From positions 1-5,947 of the forward strand of contig JAUQXG010000280.1 in NCBI GenBank assembly GCA_030834765.1: a stretch of 5,947 nucleotides of DNA, in the 5' to 3' direction. This document shows, one piece after another, positions 5,356-5,947 of the stretch (its first letter is position 1; every line of letters starts with the position of its first letter). The stretch is from Lutispora sp. (lineage in GTDB: Bacteria > Bacillota > Clostridia > Lutisporales > Lutisporaceae). The notes under the pieces were generated by a model. The model was not told the origin of the DNA, did no database searches, and was given only the letters and a program-made list of their open reading frames with translations. The position numbers and the translations under genes are program-made.

Positions 5356-5508
5356 ATGATGTAATTCTCTTTATTTAAGTTTACCTTCCAAAACTGACTA
5401 AAAGAAGCGTATTCTATGCTTTCCCTCTCAATTCTATATTGCAAATTATTTTTGATTATTTAGTAAAATAAATTTTAGAAAGATAATAAACACTGCAAGA
5501 TCTAATCT
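5356..5508. other. Non-coding part of the 5268-5596 gap
   Basis: The gene-free stretch 5268-5596 holds the GNAT leader and promoter on its left and the DUF1846 terminator on its right. In the middle (about 5356-5508) I see no ORF with a ribosome site, no RNA fold I recognise and no repeat. It reads as plain AT-rich spacer between two independent minus-strand units. Confidence 0.6.
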
Positions 5509-5564
5509 AAAAAAAAAGGATGTAATACCCTATAAATTAGATTTTAGGGCAATACATCCTTTTT
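5509..5564 (-). terminator. Terminator of the DUF1846 gene
   Basis: On the minus strand AAAAAGGATGTA (5553-5564) pairs with TACATCCTTTTT (5513-5524) over 12 bp. An inner stem CCCTA/TAGGG (5528-5532 with 5545-5549) extends it after a 3-by-3 internal loop. The hairpin runs into a continuous tract of nine T on the minus strand (5509-5517), the classic intrinsic terminator form, starting about 30 nt after the stop codon at 5597. Tail quality shows it serves mainly the minus strand, although a TTTTTATTTATT run also follows it on plus. Confidence 0.9.
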
Positions 5565-5596
5565 ATTTATTGAAATTAATATTTATAGTTAAATGA

Positions 5597-5947
5597 CTAG
5601 TTATTATAGTAAAGACTTTCTGATGAAAATTCAGGATCACTGGTTATATCCACACCAAGTTTTCTAAATGTTTGCTCATCGATAGTACTTAAAATTGTCG
5701 TTGAGTGAGCCTTACAGTCTTTTAGTAGTGCCAGCTTACCCATAGCAACTTGTGCCGTAGGGTTTGTAGCAGCACAAATACTAAGAGCGATCAATATCTC
5801 TTCGCAATCTAGCGCTGGATTATTGCTACTAAATGTTTTCAATTTCAAATTAATAATTGGCTCAAGTATTACTGGAGAAATAAGATGCAAATCATCGGAT
5901 ATACTTGCTAAATGCTTAATTGCATTCAATACCACAGCAGCAGTTGC
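5597..5947 (-). CDS. C-terminal part of a DUF1846 (UPF0371) family protein (partial, runs off the right edge)
   Basis: The frame is open from the window edge for 116 residues to a TAG stop at 5597-5599. An internal GTG at 5935 is simply a valine codon; coding continues upstream of it ([13 protein letters not shown]). The segment matches my recollection of the DUF1846 C-terminus: [15 protein letters not shown], then [41 protein letters not shown] and a final tyrosine-rich SLYYNN. The family consists of proteins of about 500 residues, common in Firmicutes, with a known structure but no established function that I can state. Only the last quarter is present, so nothing can be said of the N-terminal part or the start. 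A strong terminator follows directly, so this is the last gene of its transcript. Confidence 0.88.
   Translation of the reverse strand, partial: ATAAVVLNAIKHLASISDDLHLISPVILEPIINLKLKTFSSNNPALDCEEILIALSICAATNPTAQVAMGKLALLKDCKAHSTTILSTIDEQTFRKLGVDITSDPEFSSESLYYNN

Overview
The window is AT-rich DNA with strong AGGAGG-type ribosome binding sites, sigma-A-like promoters with TG-extended -10 boxes and U-tailed hairpin terminators. The gene content (four-cysteine nitronate monooxygenase-like flavoprotein, DUF378 and DUF1846 proteins, a TtcA-like ATPase start) points to a low-GC Firmicute, most likely a clostridium of the Alkaliphilus/Clostridiaceae type. The genus is an inference from protein resemblance, not from a search. 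No rRNA, tRNA, insertion sequence, prophage, CRISPR or integration site is visible; this looks like ordinary chromosome.

Layout. (1) 1-114, minus: the first 38 codons of a gene running off the left edge, probably a TtcA/TilS-type tRNA-modifying ATPase. (2) 348-2186, plus: an FMN-dependent NAD(P)H oxidoreductase (NMO/FabK superfamily), then a TIM-barrel protein of unknown reaction, probably one transcript, closed by a perfect 29-bp inverted repeat. A sequence very like a FapR operator lies just upstream of the -10 box of this unit, suggesting control by malonyl-CoA and a link to fatty-acid metabolism. (3) 2257-2454, minus: a small two-helix DUF378 membrane protein, divergent from the next unit. 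(4) 2629-4661, plus: a two-gene operon of a membrane-anchored extracytoplasmic protein and a short FtsH-type AAA+ zinc protease, overlapping by one base. (5) 4764-5267, minus: a GNAT acetyltransferase with its own promoter and leader hairpin, convergent with the protease gene across a shared bidirectional terminator. (6) 5597-5947, minus: the C-terminal end of a DUF1846 (UPF0371) protein running off the right edge, followed by a strong terminator.

The two points most worth following are the FapR-like operator in front of the flavoprotein gene, and the protease operon. The FtsH homologue keeps all its ATPase and zinc-site residues but has only about four residues between its two membrane helices, where ordinary FtsH has a folded extracytoplasmic domain. 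Its translationally linked partner consists of one membrane helix plus about 150 extracytoplasmic residues. That suggests a split, two-subunit membrane protease; this is inference. The rest of the window looks conventional.
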